A stretch of 64,000 nucleotides of DNA, from NCBI GenBank assembly GCA_050953285.1, contig JBMNMK010000003.1, positions 1 to 64,000 on the forward strand, written 5' to 3'. Below the pieces are notes generated by a model. It ran no database searches, was not told the DNA's origin, and was given only the letters and a program-made list of their open reading frames with translations. The DNA is from Olsenella_K sp050953285 (GTDB lineage Bacteria; Actinomycetota; Coriobacteriia; Coriobacteriales; Atopobiaceae). Numbering within the stretch: position 1 is the stretch's first letter; every line of letters begins with the position of its first letter. The position numbers and the translations under genes are program-made. Shown piece after piece: positions 16,330-25,223 of this stretch.

Positions 16330-18246
16330 GTGCCAAATCAAGATAACAACCTCCCCCAAAGACCTCGGCGCCGCGTTGGCGCTATGAGCGGAATCCTCAT
16401 TGCACTTTTGGCCGGCTACATGGCCTACTCCATGCTCTCATCCTTTGCGGGCGGGCAGGTAGACACGCTGGCTACCAGTGACTTTGTTGCGGCAGTGAAC
16501 GACGGGCGCGTGGAGAGCGTGACCTATAAGCTCACGGATGGATCGCTCTCTGGTCAGTACTATCGCTCGTCAGAGGACAAGGATAGAAACGCGCAGACGG
16601 AGTTTAGAAGCGCCTATGCGGGCGTGGACAACCTTGATGACCTCATGCAGGAGCACAATGACATCCGCTTTGTGGTGGATACCTCAGACAACAGCGTCTG
16701 GGAGACCATCTTGATTTCGGTGGTGCCTACTCTCTTGTTGGTGGGCGTGTTCATCTACTTCATGAGTCAGATCCAGGGGCAAAACGGTCGTGCCATGCAG
16801 TTTGGCCAGACCAAAGCAAAGACCACCGAGCAGAGCCGTCCCAAGGTCAAGTTCTCTGATGTTGCCGGCATAGATGAGGCTGTGGAGGAGCTCAAAGAGG
16901 TTCGTGATTTCCTGCGTGAGCCTGAGCGCTATCTGTCCATGGGCGCAAAAATCCCGCACGGCGTGCTGTTGGTGGGCCCTCCGGGAACGGGCAAGACGCT
17001 GCTTGCTAAGGCAGTTGCGGGCGAGGCAGGCGTGCCCTTCTTCTCGATCTCTGGCTCGGACTTTGTGGAGATGTTTGTAGGCGTGGGTGCAAGCCGCGTG
17101 CGTGATCTCTTCAAGCAGGCAAAAGAGGCAGCGCCGGCCATCATCTTCATAGATGAGATCGACGCGGTTGGCCGCCAGAGAGGCGCTGGCTTAGGCGGTG
17201 GGCACGACGAGCGCGAGCAGACCTTGAACCAGCTTCTGGTTGAGATGGATGGCTTTGAGGACAACTCCGCGGTCATCATGATTGCAGCAACCAACCGTCC
17301 GGATATTCTTGACCCCGCCCTTCTTCGACCGGGACGTTTTGACCGCCAGGTGACGGTTGACCGCCCCGACGTTAAGGGGCGCGAGAAGATCTTGGCGGTC
17401 CATTCTGCCAACAAACCTATGAGCAAAGAGCTTGACCTGGCGCGTATGGCCAAGCTGACACCGGGCTTTACCGGCGCAGACCTGGCCAACCTCATGAACG
17501 AGTCCGCCCTTCTAGCCGCGCGGCGCCACAAGAGTCAGATTGGCATGGCAGAGGTGGAAGAGGCCATGGAGCGTGTCATTGCTGGCCCCGAGAAGAAGGG
17601 CCGCGTGATGAGTGACAAGGAGCGCGTCACCATTGCATATCACGAGTCCGGACATGCCCTGGTGGGTCACATCCTAGAAAACTCTGATCCCGTCCACAAA
17701 ATTTCAATCATCTCCCGCGGGCGCGCGCTGGGCTACACGCTCCAGCTGCCGGAAGAGGACCACTTCTTAGAAACGCGCGATGGCATGCTGGATGAGATTG
17801 CCGTGCTTTTGGGTGGCCGTACGGCAGAGGAGCTCTTCTGCAACGACATCACCACCGGCGCCTCCAATGACCTGGAGCGCGCAACCAATATTGCGCGTGA
17901 AATGGTTACCCGCTATGGCATGAGTGAGGAGCTGGGCGCGCAGGTCTTTGGCGAGGCGCAGCACGAAGTCTTCTTGGGCAGAGATTACGCCAACCACAAC
18001 GACTACTCCGCAGAGACGGCAAAGCGCATAGATGATGAGGTAGAGCGCATTATGCAGGAGGCGCACCGCCGCGCGCGCTCCGTGTTGGATGCGCGCCGCG
18101 ACCAGATGGACACCATGGCCCACGTGCTGCTTGAGCGTGAGACCGTGGAGGGTGAGGTTGTGGACGCGCTGCTCAACAACACCTGGGACGCTTATGTTGC
18201 CGCCCATCCAGAAGAGTCACAAGGTGAGGTAGAGGGCCATGAGTAG
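16330..18246 (+). CDS. ftsH: ATP-dependent zinc metalloprotease FtsH
   Basis: 638 residues from GTG 16330 (GGAG 5 bases upstream; a TTG at 16318 is an alternative). Two N-terminal membrane helices (ILIALLAGYMAYSMLSSF; ILISVVPTLLLVGVFIYF) flank a short outer domain. The AAA+ domain has GPPGTGKT and IIFIDEIDAVG with the second region of homology RPDILDPALLRPGRFDRQ, and the peptidase domain has the zinc motif HESGH. Degrades misfolded membrane and regulatory proteins. An 8-bp perfect hairpin (16248-16269) without a T tract lies upstream, after hpt. Its end overlaps the GntR gene by 8 bp. Confidence 0.97.
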   Translation: MPNQDNNLPQRPRRRVGAMSGILIALLAGYMAYSMLSSFAGGQVDTLATSDFVAAVNDGRVESVTYKLTDGSLSGQYYRSSEDKDRNAQTEFRSAYAGVDNLDDLMQEHNDIRFVVDTSDNSVWETILISVVPTLLLVGVFIYFMSQIQGQNGRAMQFGQTKAKTTEQSRPKVKFSDVAGIDEAVEELKEVRDFLREPERYLSMGAKIPHGVLLVGPPGTGKTLLAKAVAGEAGVPFFSISGSDFVEMFVGVGASRVRDLFKQAKEAAPAIIFIDEIDAVGRQRGAGLGGGHDEREQTLNQLLVEMDGFEDNSAVIMIAATNRPDILDPALLRPGRFDRQVTVDRPDVKGREKILAVHSANKPMSKELDLARMAKLTPGFTGADLANLMNESALLAARRHKSQIGMAEVEEAMERVIAGPEKKGRVMSDKERVTIAYHESGHALVGHILENSDPVHKISIISRGRALGYTLQLPEEDHFLETRDGMLDEIAVLLGGRTAEELFCNDITTGASNDLERATNIAREMVTRYGMSEELGAQVFGEAQHEVFLGRDYANHNDYSAETAKRIDDEVERIMQEAHRRARSVLDARRDQMDTMAHVLLERETVEGEVVDALLNNTWDAYVAAHPEESQGEVEGHE

Positions 18247-19048
18247 CCACCCCGCGAGCCGTCCCTTGAGCTCGTACATCAAGATTGACCGCACGTCACA
18301 CAAGCCCTTGTACCTGCAGCTGCACAACAGCTTTGAGCAGGCCATCCGCAAAGGCGTCTTGATGCCAGGTGCAAAGCTGCCAACGGAGCACGAGCTCATT
18401 GAGGAGCTGGGAATCTCCCGTATTGTGGTGCGCCAGGCCTACGATGCCTTGGTCCACGAAGGCTTGATTGTAAGAGAGCGCAGGCGCGGCACGTTTGTTC
18501 GCGCCACCAACTACGGCGTTTTTATCGGCAAACTCTTTAGCTACCGAGAAGAGCTGGCCATCTCTGGAGAGAATCCGGCAACGCGCGTTCTCAGGTTTGA
18601 GCGCGTGCTCACGCCGGCATCGCTTACCATGGACCCGCGGCTGGAGGGCACGGCCTTCGTGAACCCGGACGATCCTACCTGCTGGCATCTGGAGCGCATC
18701 AGGCGCATCAGCGAGCACGCCCACGTGCACCAAGACACCTATCTGCCTGCGGCTGAGCTGCCGGGCTTGGACGAGCACAACTTTGCACAGGAGTCTCTCT
18801 ACCAGGTGTTAAGCCAGCGCTATGGCAGGCGTCCGGCGCGCTCCCACCGCGATCTATTTGCAGAAACAGCAGATGAGCGCATAGCGCAGCTCTTGGACAC
18901 CGATCCCGGCGCCGCGCTGTTGGTCCTGCTCAATCACACCTACGACGCAAAGAACCACCTGGTGGAGATCACCTACGAGCGCTATGCCGGCCATTCGGTG
19001 AGCTTTGAGTTCGACGTGGATGAAGACGGCTTGCTGCGCTCTGTGTAG
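18239..19048 (+). CDS. GntR-family regulator, HutC subfamily (UTRA domain)
   Basis: 269 residues. N-terminal winged helix (YLQLHNSFEQAIRKGVLMPG; LPTEHELIEELGISRIVVRQA), residues about 20-90. The rest is a UTRA effector-binding domain (RFERVLTPASLTMDPRLEG ... YERYAGHSVSFEFDV), which usually senses sugars or amino-acid derivatives. The ATG overlaps the ftsH stop region, so it may be co-translated with ftsH; coupling of a UTRA regulator to ftsH is not a standard pairing. The target genes are unknown. Confidence 0.88.
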   Translation: MSSHPASRPLSSYIKIDRTSHKPLYLQLHNSFEQAIRKGVLMPGAKLPTEHELIEELGISRIVVRQAYDALVHEGLIVRERRRGTFVRATNYGVFIGKLFSYREELAISGENPATRVLRFERVLTPASLTMDPRLEGTAFVNPDDPTCWHLERIRRISEHAHVHQDTYLPAAELPGLDEHNFAQESLYQVLSQRYGRRPARSHRDLFAETADERIAQLLDTDPGAALLVLLNHTYDAKNHLVEITYERYAGHSVSFEFDVDEDGLLRSV

Positions 19049-19072
19049 GCCGCAGAAAAGACGAGGTATAAC

Positions 19073-19696
19073 GTGGCATTTTCCCAACACTATATGTGGT
19101 GTCTGCGCAAAGATCCAATAACGGGCGAGAAGATCAAGATCTTTGGAGAGCTGCTCTTACCTGCGGGCGCAGAGACGGCGGCGTTTGTGCATATAACGTT
19201 TCCCACGGTCGTGCTGGCGCACGATACGCACACCACGCATACCGCGCTGGCGCCTCTTGCAGAAGTGCTGGCAGATCATGGTGTGGTGACCTACGCCATA
19301 GATTTCTGCGGTACCGAGGGCGGAAAGTCTGACGCAGGGGATTTTTCCTGCGCTATGGAGTCCCGCGTGGCAGACCTCATGAGCGCTGTGACCCTCATGC
19401 AAGAAGAACCCTTCTGTGATACGGAAAATCTCTCCCTGGTGACCTATGGGGATGCAGCTGCAGTGGGTGCGGCATATGTGGCCCAACACGGAGATGTGCT
19501 CAAGTCCATGGCGTGCGTGGCGCCTGCGCCGTATGTACAGGACGGTCAGGAGCACATGCTGTATGCAGAGCCAGATCAGGGTGGAGTTGAAGTGCATACC
19601 TTCGAGGATGCAGGCGGAGATCTTGAGGATGTGGCGCCTGAGGTGCTCACCTTCATCAAGGATCAAATTCTTAGGCGTAAGCGCGCGGAGGCATAA
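19073..19696 (+). CDS. Alpha/beta-hydrolase-like protein (degenerate)
   Basis: 207 residues from GTG 19073 (GAGG upstream). The pattern of alternating strands and helices (VHITFPTVVLAHDT; VLADHGVVTYAIDFCGTEGG) resembles a serine hydrolase. The nucleophile-elbow position reads LVTYGDAAAVG, with no GxSxG, so the usual catalytic serine is absent. It may be a non-catalytic or divergent member. 24 bp after the GntR gene and probably in the same transcription unit. One GGGCGAGAA word lies within its N-terminal codons (ITGEKIK). Confidence 0.55.
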   Translation: MAFSQHYMWCLRKDPITGEKIKIFGELLLPAGAETAAFVHITFPTVVLAHDTHTTHTALAPLAEVLADHGVVTYAIDFCGTEGGKSDAGDFSCAMESRVADLMSAVTLMQEEPFCDTENLSLVTYGDAAAVGAAYVAQHGDVLKSMACVAPAPYVQDGQEHMLYAEPDQGGVEVHTFEDAGGDLEDVAPEVLTFIKDQILRRKRAEA

Positions 19697-19799
19697 GCGC
19701 GCTGGCGGGCGCGCGGGCACGTGGGCATGGGTACGCAGGTATGTGGACATGGGCACACAGACGCGTGGGCGCGCGGGCGCACGGATGTACGCAGTAAGA

Positions 19800-19837
19800 C
19801 TCAAGGCTCTGCCCCGTATATGGGACAGAGCCTTGAG
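19800..19837 (+). terminator. Long hairpin, possible terminator without T tract
   Basis: CTCAAGGCTCTG (19800-19811) pairs perfectly with CAGAGCCTTGAG (19826-19837), with an inner CCC/GGG. There is no T run on either strand, so termination would be weak or Rho-assisted. The flanking 19697-19799 is GC-rich and repetitive (GGGCGCGCGGGC-like words) with no gene. Confidence 0.45.
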
Positions 19838-20039
19838 GTGACAGCAACAGAGGGGAAGGGGCTCTGTACGCTGTCATTTCCGTGCTGATGGAGACGTGAT
19901 CCCTGTTTCACGTAACCATAAACAATATGTATCCCACGGGCGCGAATAATATGTGGAGGACTATAGTATTATCTCTGAATATCATAATTTCTGTATATAT
20001 GAACATACATCCAAAAATATGCAATGAGGCGCCTATTCA

Positions 20040-20069
20040 CACCTAGAAATTACGTAATAGGTGATTATA
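20040..20069 (+). promoter_or_regulatory. Inverted repeat upstream of the orphan HTH gene, related to the hsp20 site
   Basis: CACCTA (20040-20045), 12 bases, TAGGTG (20058-20063). The right side continues as TAGGTGATTATA (20058-20069), a 12-mer identical to 11992-12003 upstream of hsp20. The arm spacing is one base shorter than in the three clear HspR-like sites, so this is only a candidate. The surrounding 19911-20075 is strongly AT-rich, as expected for a promoter region. Confidence 0.35.
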
Positions 20070-20138
20070 AAAGCATTACATGCACGTGCATGTGCTGGCA
20101 CACGCGCGGCGTCACGACACCAGAAAGCACGAGGATCT

Positions 20139-21773
20139 ATGGCCATCGTAAGAAATGAGAAGCGCGCGCGAGAGCTCGCAGAGCAGGCCGAGGCAGAGCA
20201 GGTTGAAGAGCAAGCAGAGGTTGATTACACCTGGCGCCCCACGGCAGAAGACTACCCCATGAGCGTCACGGTTGAAGACTGGCAAGAGATGCTCAAGGAT
20301 CCGGCAATCTTTGATGAAGAGGGCACCAAGGTTGTGGAGTGCTTCTTCAACTACGGCTCGCCAGCAACGTTTCAGCAGCTCAGCGTCCAGTATAGAGGCA
20401 CTATGGGCCGCTATCGGCGCTGGCTCAACACCGCTGGTGAGCGCGTCGGCGCGCACCTTGGCCTGGAGCCGCCCACGGTCGACCGCTTCGGCAACCCGGA
20501 TTGGTCCGGTGTGATTTGTCTTTCTCGCCCAGCGGGCAAGCTTGCGGCGGGGATGTATGAGTACAAGCTGAGAGACGAGATTGAGGCTGCGCTGCGTCGC
20601 GTCAAGGCGCAGGCCCAGGAGGCGGCGCGTGCGGCGGAACTTGCGGCGGCCAAGGCGCAGGCCAAGTCCGAGGCGGAGGCCAAGCTGGCGCAGGCGCGCC
20701 GCAAGCGTGAGGCCAAGGCGGCGGCCGAGCGCGTGATGGCAGACAAGGCGGCGGCCGAGCGTGCGCGCCGTGAGCGAGAGGAAAAGCTCGCGGCCATGAG
20801 CGTGGCCGATGTGACCGATTTTGATGAGGCGCTGGCGCCATTGGGCGAGAAAAACGCTGCGTCAGAAGTTCGCGTGCGTGATGCGGGTGCGCAGGTTGCG
20901 GCCGCGCAGGACGCTGGCGTGTCGGCTTCTGGCGTGCAAGCTGCTACCATGCTGCCAGTGTCTGGCAAGGTTGCGGCCAATGAGCTGGATGAGCTGCCGT
21001 CACAAGCGCCGGCCCAGGCCGCAAGGCTGCAGGGTGCAGTGCAGAACACGTTGGCGCCCGAAGCGCTGCAGGCTGTGGCAGAGCTCGCGGCGGCGCTGGC
21101 AGACGAGGAGCAGCGCCTGCGTGAGGAGGACATGGCAGCAGGGAGTGCGCGCGTGCGCCGAGAGCGCCGCCGTCCCAGCGAGCGCGGAATGCTTGATCTA
21201 GCTTCAGTGTATTCTCGCCGACTGTATGACATATTTGACCAGATGGCGGAGGGGGATCCTGAGATTTCTGCGGCGCGCATTGCGCGCGCGTGTGGCGATG
21301 AGTCTGCCGCGGAGCTTCAGGCGTATCTCAATGGGGAGAATATTCCATCTTTTGCATATCTTGACCGGCTGTGTGCAACGCTGGGTGCAGATGCGCGGCG
21401 CTTGGATGTGCCAGAGGGCACGCATCAGGCGTGGCCGGTGTTCACGTCTTTAAACCTCACGTGGGGGGCAGGGCTGGCGCGTGCGCTTGAGGCGCGCCCG
21501 GTGCAGGAGATCTGGTTTGTGATGGATCCTCACGGCCGGACGCTTGTGGTGCTCGGCTTTGGCGACCTGCAAAAACTGCTGGTCAGCGCCTGTGCAGTTG
21601 ATACCCACGCGAAGGGCGAGGCCACGCAGAAGTTTACGCGTGCGGCAAAGCTGCTGCACGCATGGGCAATGGATGCGCAAGTGAGCGTCAAGACCGTGGA
21701 TGTGGATGCAAATACGCTGGACGCGCTTACCAAAGGAGCAATCTGGCCAGGAGCTGCGGTGCAGCTTGCATGA
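20139..21773 (+). CDS. Orphan multidomain protein: restriction-type winged domain, Ala/Lys coiled coil, XRE-like HTH
   Basis: 544 residues from ATG 20139 (GAGG 5 bases upstream; the frame is open from 20061). Residues about 25-150 (VTVEDWQEMLKDPAIFDEE ... YEYKLRDEIEAAL) resemble the winged domain found at the front of McrB/HNH-type restriction proteins (a W-xx-LL-x-D-x-x-x-F-DE start and a closing KLR-x-E-ixxA). Residues about 150-350 are an Ala/Lys/Glu/Arg-rich coiled coil. Residues about 365-430 look like a Cro/XRE helix-turn-helix (ISAARIARACGDESAAEL ... LNGENIPSFAYLDRLCATLG). The C-terminal 100 residues (EIWFVMDPHGRTLVVLG) are unrecognised. No nuclease motif seen. Function unknown; DNA binding is inferred. 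Confidence 0.6.
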   Translation: MAIVRNEKRARELAEQAEAEQVEEQAEVDYTWRPTAEDYPMSVTVEDWQEMLKDPAIFDEEGTKVVECFFNYGSPATFQQLSVQYRGTMGRYRRWLNTAGERVGAHLGLEPPTVDRFGNPDWSGVICLSRPAGKLAAGMYEYKLRDEIEAALRRVKAQAQEAARAAELAAAKAQAKSEAEAKLAQARRKREAKAAAERVMADKAAAERARREREEKLAAMSVADVTDFDEALAPLGEKNAASEVRVRDAGAQVAAAQDAGVSASGVQAATMLPVSGKVAANELDELPSQAPAQAARLQGAVQNTLAPEALQAVAELAAALADEEQRLREEDMAAGSARVRRERRRPSERGMLDLASVYSRRLYDIFDQMAEGDPEISAARIARACGDESAAELQAYLNGENIPSFAYLDRLCATLGADARRLDVPEGTHQAWPVFTSLNLTWGAGLARALEARPVQEIWFVMDPHGRTLVVLGFGDLQKLLVSACAVDTHAKGEATQKFTRAAKLLHAWAMDAQVSVKTVDVDANTLDALTKGAIWPGAAVQLA

Positions 21774-21876
21774 TTTTATCGCCTTTGTTTCCACTCTCTA
21801 ACTGAGCGCAGGAAAAGCTGCCAGTTCTATACCATGGGGAAGGAATGCGCGAGGCACGTGAGAAAGGACGATTAGC

Positions 21877-23073
21877 ATGAGCATCAATCAGCAGAGCTAC
21901 GCCTATGGCGCAAGCAAGAGCTCCATTAGAGAAATTGCGGCGTGGGGTGCGGCTCGCAAGGCAGAAATTGGTGCCGATAAGGTCTTTGATTTCTCGCTGG
22001 GTAACCCCAATGTGCCGGCGCCGGAAGCGGTGAAGGATTCCATCATCCGCACGCTGGAGCTCCCGCCTGTTGAGGTCCACGGCTACACGCCTGCCGCTGG
22101 CTTGCCACCAGCTCGCGCGGCGGTTGCCGCAAGCTTGAATCGTCGATTTGGGACGGCGTATCAGCCGGGGGATCTCTATCTGACCTGCGGCGCGGCGGCA
22201 TCTTTGTCCATCACATTCAACGCGCTGGTGGAGCGCGGCGCGGGCCAAGAGATCTGCGTGGTGACGCCGTATTTTCCCGAATACAAGGTGTTCATTGAAA
22301 ACGCAGGCGCCACGTGCGTGGAGGTCATGGCAGACGAGAAGAACTTCCAGATTGACATTGATGCCATGGCGCGCGCCATCAACCAGAACACCGTTGCCGT
22401 GCTGGTCAATTCTCCGAACAACCCGGTGGGTTCGGTGTATTCTCGCCAGAACCTTGAAGCGCTGTGCAACCTCTTGCGCGAGAAGTCACAGGCGTTTGGC
22501 CACATCATCTATCTGATCTCCGATGAGCCATATCGAGAGATTGCCTATGCAGGGGTCGAGGTGCCTTGGATTCCTTCGCTCTATGATGCAACCATTGTGT
22601 GCTACAGCTACTCCAAATCTCTGAGCTTGCCCGGCGAGCGCATAGGTTGGGTGCTGGTGCCCAACACCAACCCCGACCATGATGAGCTGGTGTTTGCTGT
22701 GGCTGGAGCGGGCAGAAAGCTGGGCTTTGTCTGCGCGCCGGCGCTCTTCCAGCGCGTGCTGATTGATTGCGTGGATGAGCCGTGCAACATTGCCGCCTAC
22801 GAGCGCAATAGGCAGGCGCTGACCAAGGGGCTCTCTGCGCTGGGCTATGAGTACGTGGAGCCGCAGGGAGCGTTTTACCTGTGGATGAAGTCTCTGGAGC
22901 CGGATGAAAACGCGTTCTTTGAGCGTGCTCGCGCGCTGGATCTTTTGCCGGTGCCTTCAGAGTCGTTTGGCTGCCATGGCTGGGTTCGCGTGGGCTATTG
23001 CGTGAGCTACGACACCATTGTGAACTCCATGCCAGCATGGAAGCAGCTGAAGGAGAGTTACACGCGCGGATAG
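21877..23073 (+). CDS. Class I/II PLP-dependent aminotransferase
   Basis: 398 residues, fold-type I. NSPNNPVGSVYS is the substrate/PLP-contact motif, DEPYREI the aspartate that binds the pyridine nitrogen, and YSYSKSLSLPGERIGW carries the Schiff-base lysine. The sequence is closest in style to the aspartate/alanine aminotransferase-like enzymes of subgroup I; exact substrates cannot be read from sequence. Ribosome-binding site AAAGGACG. Stands alone, convergent with exonuclease III 22 bp downstream. Confidence 0.88.
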   Translation: MSINQQSYAYGASKSSIREIAAWGAARKAEIGADKVFDFSLGNPNVPAPEAVKDSIIRTLELPPVEVHGYTPAAGLPPARAAVAASLNRRFGTAYQPGDLYLTCGAAASLSITFNALVERGAGQEICVVTPYFPEYKVFIENAGATCVEVMADEKNFQIDIDAMARAINQNTVAVLVNSPNNPVGSVYSRQNLEALCNLLREKSQAFGHIIYLISDEPYREIAYAGVEVPWIPSLYDATIVCYSYSKSLSLPGERIGWVLVPNTNPDHDELVFAVAGAGRKLGFVCAPALFQRVLIDCVDEPCNIAAYERNRQALTKGLSALGYEYVEPQGAFYLWMKSLEPDENAFFERARALDLLPVPSESFGCHGWVRVGYCVSYDTIVNSMPAWKQLKESYTRG

Positions 23074-23094
23074 GCGGGGTGCTTGCGACAGGCG

Positions 23095-23892
23095 CTACAG
23101 CTCTATGGTGAGCGAGACCGGACAGTGGTCAGAGCCGTATACGTCGTTTAGGATGGCGGCATCTTTGATCTTCTCGCCCAGCGAATTTGACACCAAGAAG
23201 TAGTCAATGCGCCAGCCGGCATTGCGCTCGCGGGCGCGCGTCTTGTAGCTCCACCAGCTGTAGGCCTCCGCCTGGGTGGGGTAGAGCGCGCGGAAGGTGT
23301 CGGTGAAACCGGCGTCGAGCAGCGCTGTGAAGTCGGCGCGCTCCTCGTCTGAGAAGCCCGCGTTGCCCATGTTGGCCTTGGGGTTCTTGAGGTCGATCTC
23401 GTGGTGGGCCACGTTAAAGTCTCCGCAGTTCACGACAGGTTTTGTCCGGTTGAGCTCCAGCAGGAAATCCGTGTAGTACTTGTCCCACACCTGGCGCTCA
23501 TCTATGCGTGCCAGGCCATTCTTTGCGTTGGGGGTGTAGACGTCCACGAACCAGAAGTTGTCGAACTCCAGCGCACAGATGCGGCCCTCGTCGTCGGCCG
23601 CGGGCGAGCCGATCTGGTGGACTGTGTTGAGCGGGGCCTCCTTGCTGAAGACTGCCGTGCCCGAATAGCCCTTGCGCTCGGCAAAGCTCCAGGTTGCGGT
23701 GTAGCCGTCCATGAGCTCGTCCAGCTTGAGCTTCTGAGCTTGGTCCTCTTGCAGTTTGGTCTCTTGCACGGCAAATATGTCCGCATTCACGGTGTTGAAT
23801 ATGTCCAGGAAGCTGGGCTCTTTCTTCATAACAGCACGAAGTCCATTGACGTTCCAGGAGACAAACGTGCGATCGCGTGGTGTTGTAGACAT
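23095..23892 (-). CDS. xth: Exodeoxyribonuclease III (AP endonuclease)
   Basis: 265 residues from ATG 23892 (AGAGGT upstream). The EEP-fold motifs are intact: FVSWNVNGLRA, IFAVQETKLQ (catalytic Glu), the GYSGTAVFSK loop, VNCGDFNVAHHEIDL (Asp/Asn) and the C-terminal YGSDHCPVSL (catalytic Asp-His). Cleaves DNA at abasic sites in base-excision repair and degrades 3' ends. The upstream open frame to 24207 is non-family sequence and is left out. One GGGCGAGAA word encodes part of LGEKIKD. Confidence 0.96.
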   Translation of the reverse strand: MSTTPRDRTFVSWNVNGLRAVMKKEPSFLDIFNTVNADIFAVQETKLQEDQAQKLKLDELMDGYTATWSFAERKGYSGTAVFSKEAPLNTVHQIGSPAADDEGRICALEFDNFWFVDVYTPNAKNGLARIDERQVWDKYYTDFLLELNRTKPVVNCGDFNVAHHEIDLKNPKANMGNAGFSDEERADFTALLDAGFTDTFRALYPTQAEAYSWWSYKTRARERNAGWRIDYFLVSNSLGEKIKDAAILNDVYGSDHCPVSLTIEL

Positions 23893-24423
23893 GTGACCTC
23901 TATTTCTTGCGGCGGCGTTCGCTGCGGCGTTTGCGGCGCAGGTACGGGGATGTGCGCCCGGCGCCTGTGGTGTATCTGGTTCGGGCGCGGGGTGAACAGT
24001 AGTATAGCGGCTGGCTTGGGCTTCCAGCGAATGAGCACAACCGCCGTGGCATTTGCGGGCGCGCGATGGGGCTGCGGAGCACGGTGTGAGCGTGTCGCGC
24101 GCTTGAAAAATATGCCAAAACACAAACCTCCATGAACCGTCGTTTTCTGCTACGTTTGCCCAGCTAAGCTTTGTGAAGATCGGCGGATCATGGAGGTTTG
24201 TGCGCAAATCTGACGGTTCATGGAGAAGTGGGACGTGATGAGTGTCGTCGATTCGTGGATGTGTGCCAGAAACTACGCCTGCGCCTGGCTATGATGTGCC
24301 TGTGAACAGTACTATTACGGTTGCGCACGTTGCATGCCCGCTGCTCGACCGCCGCGTGCCGCCGCGTACCTGCGCAAACGGCGCGGACGACATCTCATCC
24401 CAAAGACACTGCCAGGAGGCCGC
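23893..24423. other. Divergent intergenic region between exonuclease III and coaX, with a repeat cluster
   Basis: About 530 bp with no supportable gene. It carries the CTCCATGAACCGTC repeat cluster at 24121-24225 (listed separately). Small open frames here have no ribosome-binding sites or family signals. Confidence 0.6.
24121..24225. repeat. Cluster of CTCCATGA-type inverted repeats
   Basis: CACAAACCTCCATGA (24121-24135) is inverted as TCATGGAGGTTTGTG (24188-24202), 15 bp perfect. CTCCATGAACCGTC (24128-24141) is inverted as GACGGTTCATGGAG (24212-24225), 14 bp perfect. A further copy, CTTCTCCATGAACCGTCG, lies at 46315-46332. The arms could fold as two alternative long-range hairpins. No transposase or known element family is evident. 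Confidence 0.75.
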
Positions 24424-25212
24424 ATGTTTCTTTCTATAGACGTGGGTAACACCCAAACGACCGTAGGCCTTTTTGGCGATACGGGTGCGTTTGAGCACGG
24501 GTGGCGCATGGCCACCAATCGTGCAGACACGGCCGACGAACTGCGGCAACGTCTATACGGCTTCCTACAAATGGACGGCTACGCGCAAGACGTGATAACG
24601 GATGCAGGCGTGGCTTCCGTGGTGCCGGTGCTCAGCCGCGCGTGGCAGCGGGCGTTTGCGCGCGCAGGGGCGCACGAAGCCCTCATCGTGACGTCGCATA
24701 CCACTGCTGACATGCGAATAGACATGCCGCACCCGGAGACGTTGGGCGCAGACAGGGTGGCCAATGCCGTGGCAGCGCGCGCCACCTACGGCGATCCAGT
24801 CATAGTAGTTGACTTTGGGACTGCTACCAATATTGATGTGGTCGACAAGAGCGGCGCGTACCGAGGCGGCGTCATTTCACCTGGTGTGATGCTGTCTGCG
24901 TCAGCGCTGTTTGACCGCGCGGCCAAGCTCTCAAGCGTGAGCATTGAAGCTCCGGAACAGACGCTGGGTGACACGACGGCGCACGCGGTGCAGTCTGGTT
25001 TGGTGGTGGGTGCGGCGGCCAGTGCAGAAGGCCTGGTAGCTCGCATCAAAGAGGAGCTTCAGATCCCCGAGGCACAGGTGGTGGCAACAGGCGGCCTTGC
25101 CAGAACCGTGGCGGAGGCAACGCAGCTATTTGATGCGGTGGATGATGATCTCACGCTGCGCGGCATCTACCTGCTTTGGCAGTGGGAGATGGGCATTCGC
25201 CCGGGCGCTTAG
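24424..25212 (+). CDS. coaX: Type III pantothenate kinase
   Basis: 262 residues from ATG 24424 (CAGGAGG upstream). The N-terminal MFLSIDVGNTQTTVGLF is the phosphate-1 loop of the ASKHA fold, GADRVANAVAA the family motif, VDFGTATNIDVVD the second phosphate loop with metal ligand, and GGVISPGVMLS the substrate site. Phosphorylates pantothenate in the first step of coenzyme A synthesis; type III enzymes are not inhibited by CoA. Convergent with the BirA-like gene. birA and coaX are neighbours in many bacteria. Confidence 0.95.
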   Translation: MFLSIDVGNTQTTVGLFGDTGAFEHGWRMATNRADTADELRQRLYGFLQMDGYAQDVITDAGVASVVPVLSRAWQRAFARAGAHEALIVTSHTTADMRIDMPHPETLGADRVANAVAARATYGDPVIVVDFGTATNIDVVDKSGAYRGGVISPGVMLSASALFDRAAKLSSVSIEAPEQTLGDTTAHAVQSGLVVGAAASAEGLVARIKEELQIPEAQVVATGGLARTVAEATQLFDAVDDDLTLRGIYLLWQWEMGIRPGA

Positions 25213-25223
25213 CTGGAAGGCGC

